DNA of 64,000 bases from positions 620,001-684,000 of the forward strand of contig JASPKZ010007797.1 in NCBI GenBank assembly GCA_030220185.1, written 5' to 3'. The translations under genes and the position numbers were made by a program. Shown piece by piece: positions 28,670 to 39,424 of the stretch. Position 1 is the first letter of the stretch. Every line of letters starts with the position of its first letter. The notes below the pieces were generated by a model, which was not told the origin of the DNA, made no database searches, and worked only from the letters and a program-made list of their open reading frames with translations. The DNA comes from Diploptera punctata. Taxonomy: Eukaryota; Arthropoda; Insecta; Blattodea; Blaberidae.

Positions 28670-29977
28670 TTTTTTTTTTTTTTTATTATTAATTTAACAT
28701 TTCTCAATGAAAGATAAATTAAATTTGAAGAGAAAAATTTTCGCCTAGACCGGGACTCGAACCCGGGACCCTTGGCTTTCCGGGCCAAGTGCTCTACCAA
28801 CTGAGCTACCGAGGCGAGTTACGATCTAGACGCAAATTTTTCTCTTATATACGTTGTAATTCCCTATCGCCAAATGCTTTTTGAAACCATTGTTTCTATC
28901 TTTGCAAATGACGGCTTCTTGTTAAGAAGACATTATTGGAAATTTAACATTACTTTTAAAAGCCAGTAAGGCCTCTAATGATGTTTTTTTTTTTTTTTTT
29001 ATTATTAATTTAACATTTCTCAATGAAAGATAAATTAAATTTGAAGAGAAAAATTTTCGCCTAGACCGGGACTCGAACCCGGGACCCTTGGCTTTCCGGG
29101 CCAAGTGCTCTACCAAACTGAGCTACCGAGGCGAGTTACGATCTAGACGCAAATTTTTCTCTTATATACGTTGTAATTCCCTATCGCCAAATGCTTTTGA
29201 AACCATTGTTTCTATCTTTGCAAATGGCGGCTTCTTAGTTAAGAAGACATTTATTGGAAATTTAACATTACTTTTAAAAGCCAGTAAGGCCTCTAATGAT
29301 GTTTTTATATTATTATTAATTTAACATTTCTCAATGAAAGAGAAATTAAATTTGAAGAGAAAAATTTTCGCCTAGACCGGGACTCGAACCCGGGACCCTT
29401 GGCTTTCCGGGCCAAGTGCTCTACCAACTGAGCTACCGAGGCGAGTTACGATCTAGACGCAAATTTTTCTCTTATATACGTTGTAATTCCCTATCGCCAA
29501 ATGCTTTTGAAACCATTGTTTCTATCTTTGCAAATGGCGGCTTCTTAGTTAAGAAGACATTTATTGGAAATTTACATTACTTTTAAAAGCCAGTAAGGCC
29601 TCTAATGATGTTTTTATTATTAATTTAACATTTCTCAATGAAAGATAAATTAAATTTGAAGAGAAAAATTTTCGCCTAGACCGGGACTCGAACCCGGGAC
29701 CCTTGGCTTTCCGGGCCAAGTGCTCTACCAACTGAGCTACCGAGGCGAGTTACGATCTAGACGCAAATTTTTCTCTTATATACGTTGTAATTCCCTATCG
29801 CCAAATGCTTTTTGAAACCATTGTTTCTATCTTTGCAAATGGCGGCTTCTTAGTTAAGAAGACATTTATTGGAAATTTAACATTACTTTTAAAAGCCAGT
29901 AAGGCCTCTAATGATGTTTTTATTATTAATTTAACATTTCTCAATGAAAGATAAATTAAATTTGAAGAGAAAAATTT
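28670..29977 (-). mobile_element. Tandem array of SINE A (four full units plus a partial) with 15-bp target duplication
   Basis: On the minus strand a partial unit is followed by four full units. Equivalent points on the plus strand are at about 28691, 29007, 29318, 29622 and 29928, a period of 304-316 bases. Each full unit has the tRNA-like head GCCTCGGTAGCTCAGTTGGT with B box GGGTTCGAGTCCC. The array ends in about 17 A residues (28670-28686), and the next unit also has a long A run (28985-29001). The 15-bp word AATTTATAATACATT flanks it at 28655-28669 and 29978-29992. It lies in TBCB intron 1. Unit differences are few, so it is young. Confidence 0.9.
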
Positions 29978-30108
29978 AATTTATAATACATTGTTTCATA
30001 AATGGATAAGTAAGCTATTCGCGAAAGATTCTTGACTTACATACTATCATTAATATGTTATTTTTTACTTTTAAATAAGTCAAATGTCAATTTGGAGGTC
30101 ATCCTAAC

Positions 30109-30237
30109 CTTTAAATCAGCAATTGTTATCCCTTTTTGAAAACGTCTTTCAATGCAACAACTATCATTCTTGCCAGAGCTTGTTATGTTAACATTAACAA
30201 AATCTTGCGTTATAACTCTTATCTGATTATCTGCCAT
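30109..30237 (-). CDS. TBCB: Tubulin-folding cofactor B, coding exon 1 (start)
   Basis: It begins MADNQIRVITQDFVNVNITS, continues SGKNDSCCIERRFQKGITIA and DLK (43 codons), then GTTAGG as donor at 30108. TBCB binds alpha-tubulin and, with TBCE, takes part in tubulin heterodimer folding and disassembly in the cytosol. The order here is an N-terminal ubiquitin-like domain (residues about 5-90), a coiled-coil linker and a C-terminal CAP-Gly domain (about 160-235). Total length is 249 residues against about 244 in human. The ATG at 30237 is the first in frame. Upstream there is no conserved sequence, so a non-coding first exon cannot be excluded. Confidence 0.93.
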
Positions 30238-30890
30238 GCTTAAATATATTATAAATTCAACATGTGTTTCTGTGCTTCTAAATTAAACACCAAAGTCAAT
30301 TCATTCATAAACTATTGGTAATCCTGTTTAAGAGGAGAGAAATTTTACTATTGCGTTGGTACACTTTATCTATCAAGCAACATTTTTAAAATGTTGATTC
30401 GATATATTAAATTATACTTATTAATTTCGTTTAAAAACTTTGTATAAATTATTCAAATGTATGTTGAGTTTATATATTCATAATAATATTAACAGTTTAT
30501 TTATTTTTCTCAAATTATCACTTTCTTTTATATTTCCTTTCGTTGCGTTGGGCGTTCATTTTAAAACAGTGTATAGGGAAGTTTTTATTTCTCACGCTAG
30601 TTATTTGCGCGCAATATATAAATTATAGTCTAAAATATATATAAAATTAAATTTAAAAATACAAATCTGGTTAACTTGCAGTAGAATTCAAATATAATTT
30701 AATTTCGATTCAAGTGAGTGCTGATTTAATTTAAGAAGAAATTGTGCAGTGTTTTGCTTAACAGTAGACTTTCAAATTGTGAAAAAAAAAAAAAAACAAT
30801 ATGTTTGCGACAATGTTACTAGTTCCAGTAATTTAGTAAGTACAGAATTATATTTTCACACCTATCAGTAGTTTGTTCCTGTAGATGTAA
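30238..30890. promoter_or_regulatory. Presumed 5' flank of TBCB
   Basis: AT-rich sequence without recognised repeats, unlike most of the window, directly upstream of the TBCB start. I see no clear TATA or initiator element that I would defend. It is called only by position and by the absence of repeats. Confidence 0.35.
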
Positions 30891-30894
30891 GATA

Positions 30895-31025
30895 ATTTTA
30901 TTTCATCATCTTCATCGTCCTGCCAGGTATTAGTCCTAGAAGAACTGTTACGACCTGAGAAAGCGGTTTTCGTGCCATCTTTTCATAGGTCGACCAAGTG
31001 AACGTTTCCCATTTGGACAGTAGTT
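30895..31025 (-). mobile_element. LINE 3' end fragment
   Basis: CATCTTCATCGTCCTGCCAG, TAGTCCTAGAAGAACTGTTA and TCATAGGTCGACCAAGTG match 56590-56690, the antisense 3' end of a LINE that terminates in GATGAT repeats. Confidence 0.65.
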
Positions 31026-31261
31026 TGAAAAGATAATTTTATTTTTAAATTTTATATAAATGATTCTTGGCAAAAATGTTTACTCCCTCTCTGCGAACAA
31101 TACCATTACCAATATTTGTAGCAAATATAAAAAAAAAGTTAGCATAGCCAGACTAATTATTTTGTGTGGTCCTACCAGGTTACAAATTACTTGACCTATC
31201 TCCTAATAATGCCGCTGCTGTAAACTTTCATTTACGGAAATCTTATTTAATTTAATATTAA

Positions 31262-31290
31262 CATATATATATATATATATATATATATTC
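31262..31290. repeat. (AT)n microsatellite
   Basis: About 14 AT units. Confidence 0.93.
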
Positions 31291-31299
31291 AGGCTTGCC

Positions 31300-31925
31300 A
31301 TCCACATTAGTAGAATTATTTAAGGACATGGAAAATTGTGATAAACAATCGTGCAAGCCATACCTGAACAAATTATTCATAAGGTGAAGTGGAGCCATCA
31401 AAAATCTGTCGATCCTTAATGATGGGTCCATCAAGAAATTCCAATATTTCTCCCTCTTGATGAATAGAATTGCTATACTATTCTAGGCTAATTTTCAGTT
31501 ATATTGTACACAAACTTCCATAAAGTATTACTCCACCAACTCCATATTGAGGGAATCATGTTGCTACTTTTAACTGCCATATGACTGAATTGTGTATGGA
31601 ACTGTCAGTGATATGAATATTATTGTTCTTAGGCAACTTTATAATTTATGGAAAATAAGACTGAATACAAGGTAAAATTGCACCAATAATTAGAAACTTT
31701 CTCTATTTCTTTTTTATTTATGACAAAACATTATATATGCCTATCTAATCAGAAATGCATTTTCCATGATGTTGATAGCTATCCATTATTTACTGATACA
31801 ATTTTATTATGAGCAGAATTTATGTTCTGTGCTGACTCACCTGTAAACTCTGCTGTTATATATTCACCATATCCTCAATGGCTAATGTGGGATATTTTTC
31901 ACTAAATTGTTTGAAAATATTAAAA
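31300..31925 (-). repeat. Dispersed element M, uninterrupted part
   Basis: Inverted relative to 6640-7505. The shared words include CATATGACTGAATTGTGTATGG-type sequence near 31580, CTTAGGCAACTTTATAATTT, AATAAGACTGAATACAAGG and AATGGCTAATGTGGGATATT. No terminal repeats or coding sequence are seen. Confidence 0.6.
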
Positions 31926-32059
31926 ATAATTTGTTTTTCTCCACTTTTCAAATGCTTGTAATTTCCGATGCTTTAGAAATTATTTTACAGAAGTGGCAAT
32001 TTTGAAACAACTGAAATTCCAATGTAAGCTGCATTACTCATGTGTTAGAATAAAACAAT

Positions 32060-32400
32060 GCTTATTTAATATATTAGAATTGTAGTAGTAGTAGTAGTAG
32101 TGTAATGCCCATTAGCTTGGATGTGTTCCATTTGCTTTCTTGCTTCCCAATACAGTCCAGCCAGAGTTCTTGTAGGTGGTATCTTGACAGCCTCAGTTAG
32201 TAAGATGGTTTTTGTCCATTGTTGAGTCATTATCTTGATACAGTATACAATTTGGAGAGTTGAAGATTCCAATTTCGTGTAGGTGTGCTGGCAGATGGTC
32301 ATGGCCTATTAACAGTCTGAATGTTGCTACTGCTTCGTGCCTTGGTTGTTCAAGTATTAAGTTTTTATTCTGCGAGATAGCCACCCATGATTTCTCATTA
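32060..32400 (-). mobile_element. LINE fragment, post-RNase H region
   Basis: The translation in two frames has RHEAVATFRLLIGHDHLPAH, HEIGIFNSPNCILYQ and KNHLTNCPTLTEA. This resembles FRIATGHDCL...P.C.LC...HLL.C at 57.5 kb. One cysteine of the knuckle is changed (LYQ). It ends in (ACT)n. Confidence 0.65.
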
Positions 32401-32689
32401 CTTTGTGTTTTAAAGTAATTAAGGTGTATTAAAATTGTAATTATATATTTTAAGATTATGTGCTAGATAATATATATTTTTATTTTTATTTTTAGTGTTA
32501 GAGAGCAAACTACATTTTCTTACACACTTAAAGGTAAACCATTATTTGATTAATGAAAATGCAATCATACATCCTGTTTGTTTACATTACAACTAGAACT
32601 TAGCTTGGATATAGATTACAAAGCCTTATTCTCGACACAGTTGGCTATGTTGATTTTTATTTGTCATAATGCAGAAAAAGTCCTTTCTG

Positions 32690-33020
32690 CAGATGCTGTA
32701 CTGATGAGACTTCTTCTTCTTCCTTTGGCTCTAAAGTCCTCTAAGAACCTTGGACTCTTCATAACACCTGTCTATTCTTCTCTATTACTAACTTTCTTGT
32801 CTCCACCTTTTCACTTTAAGTTGTCTTAAGTCTTCCTCAACCTTATTTAACCATCTTAGTTTCTGTCTTCCAACCTTTCTTCTTCCTTCTGGTTTCCCTT
32901 CTAAAATCTTTCTTGCTCCTGTTTCTTGCTCCATCCGCAACACATGTCCTACCCATTCCAGTCTCTTTCTTCTAATATCTCCTATCAGATCTAAATCCCT
33001 GTATAATTCTTTCAATTACT
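32690..33020 (-). mobile_element. LINE C-terminal fragment
   Basis: MKELYRDLDLIGDIRRKRLE, WVGHVLRMEQETGARKILEG and KPEGRRKVGRQKLRWLNKVE: the RRLxWVGHVxRM..GKPEGRR end of an insect non-LTR reverse transcriptase. An upstream stop separates it from the rest of any element. Confidence 0.75.
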
Positions 33021-33289
33021 GGTTCGTTCTAATTCTCTGATGAGACATATCAGTATAATTTATAGAACTTGGCATAGGTCCTGGGAATCCAAACTCATGC
33101 CCAATTCTTTAGTTGAGCCTGGACCCGCCTGTTGGCTAAACCACTGGGTATGAAAGATACAAATGAAATAATTTTCCTGTTCGATACATATTTATTATAA
33201 ACAAAGATAATTTACATAATTTTTTGTATGTGTGTTATATATTAAAATTAGATTTCTGTGTTTTTAACTGTTAGGCTAATGTTTATACC

Positions 33290-33540
33290 TAGATGTCTCA
33301 TTGAGACGATGTGCTAACCACATGTCACTTGTTTACATCTATAAGTAAATAGCATAACTAAGATTTAAATTAAAATGTTTTATACCTCACCTCATATCCA
33401 GTCTTTAATTATACCGGTTTTGGAGATCGGGCAGCTTCATCTTCATCTTCATCATTTTAATTTAAATCTTAAATTAAACCTCATAGTGATTTTTCCCATA
33501 AAAGTTCAATACAAGCATAACTAAATTGGGGTTAAGAAAC
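33290..33540. mobile_element. PLE insertion inside a SINE B 3' part
   Basis: SINE B sequence (GATGTCTCATTGAGACGATG, AACCACATGTCACTTG) runs to AGCATAACTAA at about 33352, is interrupted by a PLE (GGATATGAGGTGAGGTATAAA antisense at about 33393, tail AAACCTCATAGTGATTTTTCCC on the right), and AGCATAACTAA recurs at about 33517. The arms mirror only outside the conserved 3' motif (AAGATTTAAATTAAAAT). A hammerhead remnant (CCAAAACCGGTA) is degenerate. Confidence 0.7.
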
Positions 33541-33789
33541 AGAATCAGTGGTGTACTTTAGTCACTCAGCTATCTTCATAAGGGTGAATAGACCCAGTCA
33601 AGACTATATTTTTAAATAATTCTATAGTTTAGTTAGGAAAACAACCCAGATATTGCTAACCATTACATTAAAGAGCCATCATTCATAATAATTTTAGTAA
33701 TTCAGATCATTATAGTCAATATAAAAAAATAATTATTCACTCTTTTGAACATTGAGAAGGTTTTTTTTATAAGTTCGAAGTTATCTTAA

Positions 33790-34300
33790 TTACATTTGAA
33801 GAGAAAAATATACACTGAGACTGGGGATTGAACTCAGGACCTTTTGCTTTCTATGCGAATGCTCTACCGACTGAGCACTCTAATCTAAACATAAATTTCT
33901 CTCTTATATACACTGTAAATTTCCGAAAATTCATATTAAAATTCTGTTGAGGTAAATAGTCACAAAGTAAAATATTAAAATAAATACTTGGCAGGTGAAG
34001 TCGTGGGTCGCTAATTCGATCTTTGCACTTGCTCACGGAAAGTCAGCTCACCAGTGATTGGAAGTAATTTGAGTAGAGACTAATGTATTTGCATGCGGCC
34101 CTTAGACTGGGGATTGAACTCAGGACCTTTTGCTTTCTATGTGAATGCTCTACCGACTGAGCTACTGAGCACTCTAATCTAAACATAAATTTCTCTCTTA
34201 TAGACACTGTAAATTTCTGAAAATTCATATTAAAATTCTGTCGAGGTAAATAGTCACAAAGTAAAATATTAAAATAAATACTTGGCAGGTGAAGTTGTCT
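33790..34300 (-). repeat. Two tandem copies of a SINE A-like unit
   Basis: Units at about 33815-33990 and 34107-34285 share GACTGGGGATTGAACTCAGG, ACCTTTTGCTTTCTATG and AAATTCATATTAAAATTCTG with few changes. They are about 290 bases apart. The intervening stretch holds a second, damaged segment (GGTCGCTAATTCGATC). Confidence 0.72.
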
Positions 34301-34337
34301 TCAACTAGACTAAACATTTTTTAAAACCTTTTAAGAA

Positions 34338-34376
34338 CTGTAGAACCTTTCAGAAACTGGTTTCTATCATCAGCTG
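34338..34376 (-). ncRNA. Hammerhead-like motif g
   Basis: Minus strand: CTGATGA (34373-34367), extra T, stem II AGAAAC/GTTTCT (6 bp, loop CA), GAAAG (34351-34347), GTTCTA. The stem III region differs from the PLE copies (GAAAGG followed by TTC). The fold is plausible but the cleavage site is uncertain. Confidence 0.5.
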
Positions 34377-34523
34377 AAGGATATGTGCTACTAACTATTG
34401 TTGTTGTTTTGTGACACTTTTGACATCAGCAACCTTCCAGCATTGTCAGTAGCTACTGAAGATGCTGGAAGGCCACCGATGTCAAAAGTGTCACAAAACT
34501 ACAGTTAATAAATATACATCCTT

Positions 34524-34562
34524 CTGCTGATGATGGAAGCCTGTTTCCGATAGGCCTACTAC
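34524..34562 (+). ncRNA. Hammerhead-like motif h
   Basis: CTGATGA (34527-34533), extra T, stem II GGAAGC..GTTTCC, then GATAGGCCTAC. AGGCCT is self-complementary and could form stem III only between two molecules. GATA in place of GAAA suggests an inactive core. Confidence 0.45.
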
Positions 34563-34867
34563 AGTTTTTAAAAAAAGTATCTAGTTGAGGATGACAGCAT
34601 GTGCCACGTATTTATTTTAATATTTTACTTTGTGGCAGTAATATTACTCTAATGGTGATTTAAAAATAAAGATACAGCCTTTGAAAATCTTGCCCAAGTA
34701 TTGAAGAAGTAAATTTTAAATGCTTTGAGTGATTCAGTGTGACCCATCACCAAATCTGAAAATTTGGACGCATTATTCAACAATTAAATAAATCAAGGTT
34801 TTATCACACTCTTAGTTCTCTTCTTAAGATCCAAGATTTGTCAAGAATGACAAATTGACATTTATGA

Positions 34868-34990
34868 TAACTTTTTAAGATTTAAATTAAAATTATTTAT
34901 ACCTCACCTCTTATCTAGTCTTCTAATTTGAAGATTGTGTATGAAAAATCTTAAATTAAACTTCACAGTGATTTTTCCTATATAAGTTCA
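34868..34990. mobile_element. PLE remnant pair
   Basis: AAGATTTAAATTAAAATTATTTATACCTCACCTC-type left arm, shown in pieces, is opposed by GAAAAATCTTAAATTAAACTT and the tail CACAGTGATTTTTCCTATA. It is closely related to 33350-33510. Confidence 0.55.
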
Positions 34991-35539
34991 ATTTATGATA
35001 GCTGTTTAAATTTTTATTTCCACATGAAAAATCACAGTAGTGTACAGAGATGTTTTATCACTTTTACCATATGAATTAATAAAATAAAATAAATATATAA
35101 AATTTGTTGTACTTATATTTATCATTTGAAAAAGGAAGTAAAATACAATAATAATAATAATAATACATTATTATTTAACCTAATACAAAACTGTAACATA
35201 TCAATATATACAAATCATAATACATTATATTTATTATGTATTTTACATTTTTATACATCAAAATACCTTTAAAATATGTTCAATTGCACAAATTTTTAAA
35301 TAACTTTCTTAAAGCAAAGATATTATTAACCTACTAGTGCCATTTTTTTGTGATTAAACCTCAATAAATAATATGTTCATACCCCTATAGATACCAACAT
35401 TTTCAAATATTAAAAGATAATAGATACAATAGTTTTTAACACATTGTAGAGTTACAATACTTCCTACACAGTAACAATAATTTATAATTATGAACATAGT
35501 ATGGAAATTGACATACACACACATTTGTAACCAATAACT

Positions 35540-35620
35540 CAATGGTAGACCGCTAGCACATTAAGCTGGAGATCTTGGGTTCTAATATCAGTTCGGGGAG
35601 AAATTGTTCTCTTTAATTAT
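35540..35620 (+). repeat. tRNA-like SINE head, unassigned
   Basis: CTCAATGGTAGACCGCTAGC (A-box-like) and TGGGTTCTAATATCAGTTC (B-box-like) precede GAGAAATTGTTCTCTTT. It cannot fold as a normal tRNA. Confidence 0.5.
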
Positions 35621-35647
35621 GTCAATAATAATCTAAGTTAATAATAT

Positions 35648-35706
35648 TAAAAGGTTCCAGGCTATGTGGCCGTGGTCTGACCACGGCCACATAGCCCGGA
35701 ACCTTT
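35648..35706. repeat. Near-perfect 27-bp-arm palindrome
   Basis: AAAAGGTTCCAGGCTATGTG plus GCCGTGGTC is opposed by its complement with one mismatch and almost no loop. The word GGCCGTGGTC also occurs at 8192-8201. It may be the remnant of an inverted dimer whose parent repeat I do not recognise. Confidence 0.7.
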
Positions 35707-35789
35707 TAACATTATGATTACTGGCCGTGAAAGCCTGCATTCCACAAGCTAAGTTAATATTTTCAGGAAAGATAGTTTGGGTATTCTAG

Positions 35790-36360
35790 TGTAAATGACA
35801 ACCTGTAGGTTGATTTCTGCTCCCTCTGTTGGCTGACTGAACTTCCAAATCATTTTTTTTTTCTTTTTCTCCAGGAATTTCAAAATTCACAGTTTTTTCC
35901 TTATTCTTCTGGATGTAAATTTTCTCCCAAATCGTGGGTTCCTTAGATCTTTTTAATTGTTTCCATTTTCTATTCTGTGTTTTTCTGACGATGCATCTGT
36001 AGTTTTCCTACGTATATTTTTTTCACAATTTTTACAATCAATTTGATAAATCCCTGATTTGTTGCCTTTCTCAATCTTTTCATTGTTGTTGCTTTAATTA
36101 ATCTATTCAGGCTCCAATCATTTTTCGGTGCTAATTTAAAGTTAAATTTGCTGAAAAATTTTTTGAAACTTATTAATACTAAAAGATGGTATGTAAATTT
36201 TTTTAATTTATTACCAATTTCTTTATCTTTATGAAGAGTACTTTCAGTTTTTACTTTTCGTTTTTGAACTTATTTATTTTCTTATTAAATTTTTCTCTGC
36301 TCATGGGAACATTCATAAGTCTGTACATCTATTCATAATAATTAAAAGAAATCTCATAGT
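35790..36360 (-). mobile_element. PLE fragment with endonuclease remnants
   Basis: The minus strand in pieces has GINQIDCKNCEKNIRRKTTD (degenerate GIY...YIG), IWEKIYIQKNKEKTVNFEIP and NLKLAPKNDWSLNRLI. It is strongly broken. The tail-like AAATCTCATAGTGTTCC at about 36348 marks its outer side. Confidence 0.6.
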
Positions 36361-36374
36361 GTTCCATCCATCCA

Positions 36375-37060
36375 TCCAATGACTGATTGGCTCAAATTTA
36401 AGCTTTGGCCTCCCTTAACTTCTGCCTCCAATTATTTCTATTTTATGCAGCAAGCCTCCAGTTGCGACACTTAAGTAGGTTTGCAGCATCTTCCTTAATA
36501 CCATCCTCCCATCGTTTTTTCAGTCTTCCAACTCATCTATTCCCTATAAAACTTGCTGTAAGCACCTTTTTTTGGTGCTCGGTCTATTAAGAGGCTTTGT
36601 ACATGGCCAGCCCATTCTAATTTCTTTAACTTAATAAAATTGACAAGGTCAGGTTCATTGTATTTGTCATACAGTTCTTTGTTGTATCGTATTCTCCACT
36701 AACCATTAATATTTATCGGTCAAAATATTTTTCTGAGTCCTATTTTTTCAAAATTATTTAGGGCTACCTCCGATCTTTTAGTGAGGCTCCATGTCTCACT
36801 ACCATAGGTCAAAACTGATCTTATTAAAACTTTGTGTAGCCTTATTTTAGTAGCTGAGTGTATGTTATTACTATTCATTATTTTATGAAGTGAGTAATAA
36901 GCTTTGGTGGCCAGTTTCAGTCTTCTTTATACTTCAATGTGTTGGTCGTTATTATCTGTAATACATGAGCCAAGATAGTTAAAATTTTTCACAATGTTAA
37001 AACCTAATTCTTTTATGCTATTAGATTGCTATTCTGTCATTGGTTTAACACCTGTCTGTA
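36375..37060 (-). mobile_element. LINE reverse-transcriptase C-terminal part
   Basis: The minus-strand translation with stops has FNYLGSCITDNNDQHIEV, KLATKAYYSLHKIMNSNNIH, LIRSVLTYGSETWSLTKRSE, RYNKELYDKYNEPDLVNFIK and LKKLEWAGHVQ. This is the thumb/C-terminal region of an RTE-like non-LTR element, probably related to the copy at 61.3-63.6 kb, of which it would be the next part. Confidence 0.75.
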
Positions 37061-37369
37061 TCCTCATAGTGTTACTTCCTTCAAATATTGTAACTCAATA
37101 CTTTAAAATTCCAACAGTAGAAGAGAAAGATAAGGAAAGGATTTCAATAGATTAACTGCATCAGAATAAGGAGGGACTGATTACAAAAAGGTTGAGAACC
37201 ACTGCACTACACAATACTTGAACTTGCTCTGTACATAATACAACTGCACATCACCTATGTAACATGGAACATCAAAATAGTGCGTAAAATTTAAAGTAGA
37301 CCATATAATCTTCTATCTTTCTATTGTGGAAACTGAAGCATGAAAACAAGAAGACAGTGTTTTATCATT

Positions 37370-38077
37370 GGATCGCACACATGCACATTTCTTTATATAT
37401 ATATAATTTTTTTGTACATGTGTTTGTCACTGAACTCCTCCTAAACAACTGGACCAATTTGGATGAGTGATAACATTATTTTGTGTGTCTGATTGGATCC
37501 ATCAATGGTTTAGATTCACAATTGGACCCTCTAAAAGCATTAAGTGTAGGAGTTCACCTTTTGAAAATTGAAAAATCGCTCTAGCAGTCACATTTTTTGA
37601 CGTTTCACAACGAAACTCAGTGTATTGTACTAAAATAAATCTAGGTAGGTATTATCAAAAAATAAGTGAAATTCGACAATTAGAAGTGGAGGTTTACTTG
37701 AAACACAAAATTAAAAACTGGACCAATTTTGATGAAATTTTTTGTGCGTGTTTGAATAGGTCCCTGGATGGTTTAGATTCAATTGGACCCTCTAAATTCA
37801 TTAGGTGTAGGAGTTTACCTATTGTGAAAATTTAAATATTGCTTTAGCGGTTACAATTTCCAATGTTTCACAATGAAACTCAATATATTCTATTAAAATG
37901 AACCGAGGTAGGTATTGTCCAAAAATGAGTGAAATCCGACAATTAGAATTAGAGGTTTACCTGAAATCCGAAGTTAAAAACTGACTAGTAACCGCCATGT
38001 TTGATTCATTTCAGCATATACCACAAAATTTAATTTCATTTATTTAGGCATAGCAACACATGCCAGGTATTAGCTAG
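37370..38077 (+). mobile_element. Non-autonomous Helitron-like element with internal duplication
   Basis: The right end has CAACACATGCCAGGTATTAG followed by CTAG (38074-38077) and a T, as in Helitron 3' ends. The interior has AACTGGACCAATTTTGATGA and TTTAGATTCAATTGGACC, repeated about 270 bases apart (near 37448 and 37722), and AGTGAAATCCGACAATTAG twice. No Rep/helicase sequence is present. The 5' boundary is uncertain. Confidence 0.55.
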
Positions 38078-38499
38078 TTTTTTTTTATAAATTCTGTTAG
38101 TAGTTTTTTTTTAGGAACACTATTCCTATCAGAAACAACATTTTTTTTTATTTACATTGAATATGTATGATACAATGTTTAAATATGTCACAAGTGTATT
38201 TATTTGAATTAATATTATCTGAAAAGCTCCGTATAAATAATGTGTAGTATGGATAAAAAATGTATACAAAGGGATTTTGTAAGAATGTGCAAAAATTAAC
38301 AAGACTTTAGGGATGCTCCTCTAAACAATTTGAGAATAGGGAACCTAGAGTCTGAGAAGCCAGTTTAAGGAGATATGGGAGTAAACTTGTCTTTCACATT
38401 ACTGTCTAGTCTTTTTATTTACATTATTTATTAATTAACTGCAAGTACCATCATTGACATAATTAATGTACCATTTTGTATCTTATAACAGTTGAAGAT

Positions 38500-39160
38500 G
38501 ACCTGTTCATAACAAAACTTGTGTTTATAATAAGATAGTTGAACAAGCTTCTTCATTCAAATATCTTGGATATCATTTTAGTTATCACAGTGAAATTAAT
38601 ATATCAATTAAAATTCAAAATTATAATAGATCCTTGGGAACCATTAATAGAGTTTTCAAACCATCTTTAGTACAAAGGCATACAGGAATAAGAGCTTATA
38701 AAACCTTAGAGAGACCAATACTTACCTATGGAAGCAAAGCCTGGACTATATGCAAAAGAGATATAAGCAGAATAACAGCTAGCGAAATGAAGTTCATGAG
38801 AAGAACAGCTGGAAACACAAAATTAGACAAAAAGAAAAACCTTCAAATCACTTCAGTTATGGACCATACAACTACATATAAAAATAATTGCGCTGGGACG
38901 TCCAAAAAAGCGCTGGATGGAAAATTCCTCTTTGAGACCGTAACAGGCCACACGGCCTAATACTTGCATGGATGATGATGATGATGATAGAAATAATTGG
39001 CTACAACACCTTCAGCATATGGATCGATCTCGTATCCGTCGTCAGATTTTTAATTATCATTCCCGAGGAAGAAGATCTTTGGGAAGACCACTCAAAATAT
39101 GGCAAGAGACTATAACGGGCCACCAGGCCTAATACATGGAAGAAAGATGATGATGATGAC
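38500..39160 (+). mobile_element. LINE reverse-transcriptase C-terminal part in two pieces
   Basis: EQASSFKYLGYHFSYHSEIN, LVQRHTGIRAYKTLERPILT, YGSKAWTICKRDISRITASE and MKFMRRTAGNTKLDKKKN lie to about 38870. LQHLQHMDRSRIRRQIFNYH with SRGRRSLGRPLKIWQETI lies at 38996-39120. The pieces are separated by a (GATGAT) run. It belongs to the same family as 56656-56862 (MRRTAGYTKWDRKKN). Confidence 0.75.
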
Positions 39161-39164
39161 AGTT

Positions 39165-39370
39165 GCTCAAACTGACGGCCAAAAATCTCAATGCAAGCAT
39201 GACATCAGTGTATAAAATTCTGCCACACCCTGGAATGTTTTGAATCACATCACAGGCAGCTGCAATCCTGGCAACTAATTCCATGTCCATTTCCACTGGA
39301 GTATCAGAAACATGTGACTTTAGATATCTTAGTAGGAAATAATCAAGGTGAAACAGGTAATATCCTGCAT
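39165..39370 (-). pseudogene. DDE transposase C-terminal fragment (Tc1/mariner-like)
   Basis: LDYFLLRYLKSHVSDTPVEM and DMELVARIAAACDVIQNIPG resemble the DFFLWG.LKS.VY.TPV...L..RI..AC end of Tc1/mariner-type transposases. There are no inverted repeats nearby. It is truncated. Confidence 0.55.
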
Positions 39371-39424
39371 CTTGACTCCTAGTCATCAGGCTCTTCCTTG
39401 CAGGAACTAAAGGATATAAAAGTG

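Larger units (their letters stand above)
34253..34645. mobile_element. Palindromic element with a hammerhead in each arm
   Basis: The mirror is centred near 34452. The inner arms TGACACTTTTGACATCAGC and GATGTCAAAAGTGTCA pair. The outer arms run through TTCAACTAGA and even through the flanking CACAAAGTAAAATATTAAAA, which belongs to the neighbouring SINE-like repeat. Hammerhead motifs lie at 34338-34376 (minus) and 34524-34562 (plus). Confidence 0.7.

Noticed and set aside
28670..29977. CRISPR-like or satellite array
   Set aside because: The repeat units are 304-316 bp SINEs with A-tails and a target duplication, in an animal intron.
36405..36590. Plus-strand 61-codon frame
   Set aside because: It is antisense to a recognisable LINE reverse-transcriptase fragment.
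39165..39370. Host gene exon
   Set aside because: The translation fits a Tc1/mariner-type transposase end and lacks splice sites.
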